The translations under genes were made by a program, and so were the position numbers. Below the pieces are notes generated by a model. It did no database searches, was not told the origin of the DNA, and saw only the letters and a program-made list of their open reading frames with translations. A DNA stretch of 64,000 bases from Aegilops tauschii subsp. strangulata (Eukaryota > Streptophyta > Magnoliopsida > Poales > Poaceae). This document shows, in pieces, positions 58,798 through 64,000 of this stretch (its first letter is position 1; the number at the start of each line of letters is the position of its first letter). The stretch lies in the NCBI RefSeq assembly GCF_002575655.3, contig NC_053037.3:253675135-253739134 (forward strand). Reading direction: 5' to 3'.

Positions 58798-59548
58798 TTT
58801 TTGCTTTGTTGAATTTGCGGTTGCATCGTCGTGTCAAGTTGCTGGTCTTAGAGTCTAGTCTTTTAGAGTTTCGAGTTCTGGTCATCAGTTGTCACGCCAC
58901 CGCCGCACCATCATCATCGCCTTGCCATCTACCACCATTGCTTATCCGCCACCGCTCTGAATCCGTATCCATATACCACCACCAATCCGTATCCATATAC
59001 CACCACCGATCTGTATCCATATACCACCACCGCTACCATATACCACCACCGCTACCATATCCTACCACCATATATCCACAACCAATCCGAGTTCTTTTCA
59101 TATTCGGTTTGTTTTAGAGATCCATCTATTTTCCGTTTCGTGTTTCCTTGCCTGAGTAGGTCTCGGAAAAAAAAGTCTGGAGACCCCCGGGCAGTTTTTA
59201 GGCCAAAATTTCGGCGACCAAAAATAATTTTCCCTATCCTCTTTTTAGGTCCCGGGGAGTGTTTTGAGACACTCTCCATCATAGTGATTTTCTGTCGCAC
59301 TTTTTCGTCGTCGCTGCCCTGATTTCCGAATTAAAAAATAGTCAAAAAAATTTTGTGCCTATCCTGTCAGTTTGACCTGGGAAGAGTTTTGAGACACTCG
59401 CCATTATAGTGATTTTTTGCAAAAAAAAGAGCAAAAAAAAATCCAGAGTGTCACCACCGGCTGAATTACTCAAGCGTCTTCCCCAACCACCACCGGCTGC
59501 ATATGTCGCACCTCTACAACAACAACAACCACATCTCCAACGCCGCCC
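58798..59548 (+). mobile_element. Inverted A-leader/gag chimera
   Basis: 58798-59449 is plus-strand A leader without PBS or LTR (compare 62633-63320) and includes the minisatellite. 59459-59548 is plus-strand gag N-terminal sequence ([10 protein letters not shown]), so about 350 bp of leader and the gag start are missing between them. The gag piece is the inverse of 58710-58797, so the leader is flanked by inverted gag copies. At 59549 the sequence switches to B leader at a short CCGCC microhomology. Confidence 0.75.
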
Positions 59549-60790
59549 ACAAAATCATCAATTTCCGCCTACAAAATCAAGTTCCTCGACTTCATCCTCG
59601 GATTTGGAGCCCGGACATCCGGCCTGTAGCCCCGGACATCTGGCCCCCCGGACATCCGGCTCGTGGCCCGGACATCCGGCTCCTGGAGCGCATTTTCGCG
59701 CGCGGTTCTAGATATCAGGTTCCGGAAATCCGGCCCGAGCCCCGGATGTCCGGCCCCTGGGATTTCAGCCATCACTGTTTCACCGTTTTGTCCATAACTA
59801 ATTCATCCGGAGTCCGATTTTCGCGTTCTTTAGCTCGTTGAGTAGCTATTGACATCCTCTACCCCTCTAGATAGGTCCCATCACTATTTGACTCCATCAA
59901 AGTTTTCGCATTTTGGCATCTTTGCCTAGGGCTTCCACCACAACATCCGCATAACCACCACCGACTTCCGCAACCTAACCCATTTCATTCCCTATAGCAT
60001 TAGTGATTGTTTGAGTTGTGATTCGAGTCTCCTAAGGTGTTTCGGCTACTTAGGGACGATTGCTTCTTCATCAACCGCCACCATAACTTCTGTATAGGCT
60101 TACCCACCATACACTTCCACCACTCCATATAACCCAATTTTGTTTGTGTTGTGAGTTGTGTCTCCTAAGGTGTTTCGGCTACTTAGGGACCGTGCTTCCA
60201 ACTCCGACACCGTGTATAGTCCACCACCTTACACTCCACTTCTGCATTGCGTCTCAAAACCCCATCATTGCATTTCCGCAATCCCATCGAGTTTCCGCAA
60301 AACCACCACCGCATTCCCGCTACCATCATTTGACATTTGACATTTGAGATTTTGAGTTTGCGGTTTTTTTCCGTTTCCTAAGGTGTTTCGGCTACTTAGG
60401 GATGAGTCTCCATCATCTTGGTATCTCCATCAAGATCACCGCAACTCATCATCGCCGCGAGGTCGTCATTGACATTGACCACTTCATCATCATCCGTCCT
60501 TGGCGTACAAATGAGAAACCCTCGACGGTAACCTCCATATCATCTTGGTATCGTGGTATCCCTCCATTGTATATTCCCTTGCATTGCATTGTTAACCCCT
60601 AGCCCATTTTGCGTCACTTGCCTATCGAGACTAGCCATTTGAGTATTGCCGGCAACGTTACTTGTGCACATTAGTGATCTACACCTTCCATTGCATACAT
60701 ACCATATCATATGTGTATCATCATATCATATCTTGTGTCACAAGATTGTTCCCGCATATACAAAATTGCTATCTTGGTTTGTGCATTTTG
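59549..60790 (+). mobile_element. Element B5: leader fragment of a B copy
   Basis: This matches 44265-45329 of B4 and extends about 80 bp further. It contains the dyad array (59610-59756) and three hairpin motifs (60031-60054, 60164-60187, 60377-60400). It is cut by an A LTR at 60790. There is no LTR or ORF. Confidence 0.8.
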
Positions 60791-61550
60791 TCATAGAGGC
60801 AAAGGTGTCAAGTCTTTCGATGAGATGATGGATATCGCTTTGGTGGAAGTCGACTTTGACGATCTGACTACGAACGTGCGATGACGTCGCGCCTTAGCAA
60901 TCACTAAACCAACCCCGAGAGGTTATCGGCCACGCCGGAGCACAATCAACCTGACCACGAGGGTTTGTTTCCTGCGAGCAAACGAAGAACAAGCAAGAAA
61001 CTGAGATTGCAATCTGGATATTGCGAATATAAGATGAGAGCTTTATTGATCAAGATGGGGTTCTGTGACGCCTTTGTCTGGTCGTTGAACACAAACGAAG
61101 TACGCGAAGTTGCAGCTATGGCGAACTTTTAATCTAAACAAAACCCAAAGTCTAAACGGTGCCCTAAGGGCTGTATATATGGAGGAAGAGGGGGGAATTT
61201 CGTGGCCCTTGGAGAAGGGGTCCGAAACCAACCCTATCTCTTGTTTCCCCGCACACACGGACTCTAAAAACAGCCTATACTTATGTATTTCGAAATTACA
61301 TGGGCCTGGCCCAATAATAAGGTGACGCAGCACCTAGAATAGCCTCTGGACGAAATTTATGAAGTGGCATCTTGTATATTTCGTCCAAGGCTTCATTCAC
61401 TCCTTATGGTGGCTTCAAAGTCCTGAAATCATCACTGGTAACTCCGTTCTTGTTCCCCTTGCGCATGCCATCAACTCCATGCTTGTTCTTGCTCCAATGT
61501 TCATCCTTCTCCAAGCCAGGCCCTTCATTTGTAAGCAAAACAAAAGTATC
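60791..61550 (-). repeat. Element A5: partial A LTR, interrupted by A6
   Basis: It begins TCATAGAGGC, so the terminal TG is changed to TC. It covers about 760 bp of the LTR and stops inside the segment encoding the pol tail, at GTATC. A6 follows in the opposite orientation. The rest would lie beyond 64000. Confidence 0.85.
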
Positions 61551-62467
61551 TGATGAGGACATCAATACCATTGTTACACCGACAGCCCCTGCTGCTATAC
61601 ATACTGGACCAACTACTAGAGCTCGCGCACGCCAATTAAATTACCAGGTACTTTCGTTTCTTGGTAATGATTCTAATGTTCATGAGAATATGATGCTGCC
61701 TAAATTGGATACATTTGTTTTGCTTACAAATGAAGGGCCTAGCTTTGAGAAGGATGAACATTGGAGCAAGAACAAGCATGGAGATGATGGCATGCGCATG
61801 GGGGACAAGAACGGAGTTACAAGTGATGATTTCAGGACATTGAAGCCACCATAATGGGTGCATGAAGCCTTGGACGAAATATACAAGATGCTACTTCATA
61901 ACTTTCGTCCAGAGGCTATTCTAGGTGCTGCGTCACCTTATTATTGGGCCAGGCCGATGTAATTTCGAAATACTTGAGTATAGGCTATTTTTAGAGTCCG
62001 TATGTGTGGGGAAACAAGAGATAGGGTTGGTTTCGGACCCCTTCCCCAAGGGCCACGAAATTCCCCCCTCTTCCTCCATATATACAGCCCTTAGGGCGTC
62101 GTTTAGACTTTGGGTTTTGTTTAGATTAAAAGTTCGCCATAGCTGCAACTTTGCATACTTCGTTTGTGTTCAACGACCAGACAAAGGCGTCACAGAACCC
62201 CACCTTGATCAATAAAGCTTTCATCTTATATTCGCAATATCCAGATTGCAATCTCAGTTTCTTGCTTGTTCTTCGTTTGCTCGCAGGAAACAGACCCTCG
62301 TGGTCAGGTTGATCGTGCTCCGGCGTGGTCAATAACCTCTCGGAGTTGGTTTAGCGATTGCTAAGGCGGGACGTCATCGCACGTTCGTAGTCGGATCGTC
62401 AAAGTCGACTTCCACCAAAGCGATATCCATCATGTCATCGAAAGACGGGACACCTTTGCCTCTATCA
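61551..62467 (+). repeat. 5' LTR of A6 (917 bp)
   Basis: TGATGAGGACATC...GCCTCTATCA. A TATA-like CATATATACA lies at 62077-62086. The first 304 bp contain the pol-tail frame ending LKPP at 61854. Confidence 0.95.
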
Positions 62468-62469
62468 AG

Positions 62470-62479
62470 TGGTATCAGA
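62470..62479 (+). other. Primer-binding site of A6
   Basis: TGGTATCAGA, 2 nt after the LTR, matching initiator tRNA-Met. Confidence 0.88.
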
Positions 62480-63712
62480 TTTCCAGGTTGCTCGGTGAGA
62501 TTTTACAGTTTTTCGTAGTTTAGATCGAGTCTGTTCTTCATACCTACAGTCCACGAAAAAGCCACAAAAAAAAAAATTAGGGTTAGTTCATCATATCCGA
62601 ACCAATCTGAGCCTTTGCATAATCTTTTTAGGGTTTTTGCTTTGTTGAATTTGCGGTTGCATCGTCGTGTCAAGTTGCTGGTCTTAGAGTCTAGTCTTTT
62701 AGAGTTTCGAGTTCTGGTCATAAGTTGTCACGCCGCCGCCGCACCATCATCATCGCCTTGCCATCTACCACCATTGCTTATCCGCCACCGCTCTGAATCC
62801 GTATCCATATACCACTACCAATCCGTATCCATATACCACCACCGATCCGTATCCATATACCACCACCGCTACCATATACCACCACCGCTGCCATATCCTA
62901 CCACCATATATCCACCACCAATCCGAGTTCTTTTCATATTCGGTTTGTTTTAGAGATCCATCTATTTTCCGTTTCGTGTTTCCTTGCCTGAGTAGGTCTC
63001 GGAAAAAAGTGTCTCGAGACCCCCGGGCAGTTTTTAGGCCAAAATTTCGGCGACCAAAAATATTTTTTCCCTATCCTATTTTTAGGTCCCGGGGAGTGTT
63101 TTGAGACACTCGCCATGATAGTGATTTTTTGTCGCACTTTTCCGTCGTCGCTGCCCTGATTTCCGAAAAAAATAGTCAAAAATTTTTTTGTGCCTATCCT
63201 GTTAGTTTGACCTGGGAAGAGTTTTGAGACACTCGCCATTATAGTGATTTTTCGCAAAAAAAAGAGCGCAAAAAAATAAGAGCGCGAAAAAAAAAGAGAA
63301 TTTTTTTTTCTAGAGTGTGCTTTTCCCTTGTTTACGTGCAGCGCCGTGATTTTGTTAGTGTTCTAGGCTCGCGTCTCTAGCACGGTCTAGCCTAGGACCA
63401 GCATAGTACCGTCGTTGAGCGTTTATTCAACTTTGCATCTCTGAATTGATTATTGCTGACCATTTTTGCTACCATATTATAAGCCTTCCCAGCTCCACAT
63501 ACATCTACATCGTGCGTTTGACTCTCCCTGGTAATCGCTCTATCCAAGCTTTGAGAGTTTTGACTACAACGGTTGCCGATCACCACCTGCTGCTGGGTAA
63601 GAACTGGTAAGAATTTGAGATTCGCTTGAAGGATTTGTGACACACCACCATCACCACCACTTCCTAGTAGTCTGTAGGATCATATTCTTTTGTGTTTCTA
63701 TTGCTGCTAACC
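62480..63712 (+). other. Leader of A6
   Basis: Same order as A4. The minisatellite is at 62797-62896, the duplicated block containing GTTTTGAGACACTCGCCAT at about 63096 and 63220, and A/T homopolymers at 63255-63310. No gene was seen. Confidence 0.82.
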
Positions 63713-64000
63713 ATGGCAGGATCACAAGCCGATGAGGCTGATTGGGAGAACATGACGAACAAGGAGTTGCATGATAAATTTCAGCAAATGATGAGTGGCC
63801 AGGTGGGAGATGTGCTAAACAGATTTGAAGAGGCTATGGAGAAGATAGATGCCGTGGAGAAGTCGTTCGAGACAAAGCTGGATAACAAGTTTACTGAATT
63901 ACTCAAGCGTCTTCCCCAACCACCACCGGCTGCATATGTCGCACCTCTACAACAACAACAACCACATATCCAACGCCGCCTTCCAAATCAAGTGGGACGA
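63713..64000 (+). CDS. gag-pol: gag N-terminus of A6 (partial, runs off the window)
   Basis: The ATG at 63713 sits in ACCATGG context. The frame is open for 96 codons to the window end ([14 protein letters not shown]..., then a helical stretch and KRLPQPPP). It corresponds to residues 8-103 of the A4 protein with few changes. The gag core and pol lie outside the window, so integrity cannot be judged. Confidence 0.9.
   Translation, partial: MAGSQADEADWENMTNKELHDKFQQMMSGQVGDVLNRFEEAMEKIDAVEKSFETKLDNKFTELLKRLPQPPPAAYVAPLQQQQPHIQRRLPNQVGR

Larger units (their letters stand above)
61551..64000 (+). mobile_element. Element A6: 5' part of a plus-strand family-A element
   Basis: The 5' LTR, PBS, leader and first 96 gag codons are present before the window ends. 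The probable target duplication starts with GTATC (61546-61550), and its partner is outside the window. What is visible is undamaged. Confidence 0.93.

Overview
The window looks like gene-free, repeat-dense nuclear DNA of a large-genome grass, probably Triticeae or a close relative. I found no host gene, tRNA or rRNA gene. Essentially every base belongs to LTR retrotransposons that are nested, inverted and fused. The grass assignment rests on the style of the Ty3/gypsy proteins and on the mass of nested elements. It is an inference.

Four element types occur, labelled here A to D. A is an autonomous Ty3/gypsy element (LTR about 917 bp, one gag-pol frame of about 1,710 codons ending inside the 3' LTR). 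Its protein and the ORF/LTR overlap resemble the CRM clade of chromoviruses (rice CRR, maize CRM, barley Cereba). D is a 4.77 kb gag-only element whose R-U5, PBS region, leader motifs and purine tract match A, so it looks like a non-autonomous partner. C (LTR about 1.04 kb) has a gag domain followed by a long frame without pol. B (LTR about 0.97-1.01 kb) has the same long pol-less frame but no gag core. B and C carry arrays of a CCGGATGTCCGG dyad in both U3 and leader. All four share ends of the form TGATG...ATCA and a purine tract abutting the 3' LTR.

Layout: 1-129 A fragment (-). 130-6703 B1 (-), rearranged at its 5' side. 6704-21852 B2 (+), its 3' LTR split by the complete but decayed element A1 (13649-21514, -). 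21853-21872 a 20-bp PBS-containing inverted-repeat spacer. 21873-28680 B3 (-). 28681-43004 C (-), with a solo A LTR (28847-29763) in its 3' LTR and a complete D element (34291-39055, +) in its gag. 43007-45329 B4 (+). 45330-58797 A3 (-), into whose gag the intact A4 (49749-57652, -) is inserted. 58798-59548 an A-derived inverted chimera. 59549-60790 B5 (+). 60791-61550 part of an A LTR (-), interrupted by A6 (61551 to the window end, +).

Target duplications (TCATC twice, TACAT, GAGCA) and LTR comparisons order some events. D has LTRs in which I see no difference over 983 bp. A4 has one substitution plus a G-run length change. A1 has about eleven differences. Young CRM-like elements together with a non-autonomous partner, and no genes, are what a functional grass centromere or its flank looks like, but no satellite is present to confirm that. 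Several inverted junctions could be biological (template switching, palindromic cDNA, recombination) or assembly errors.
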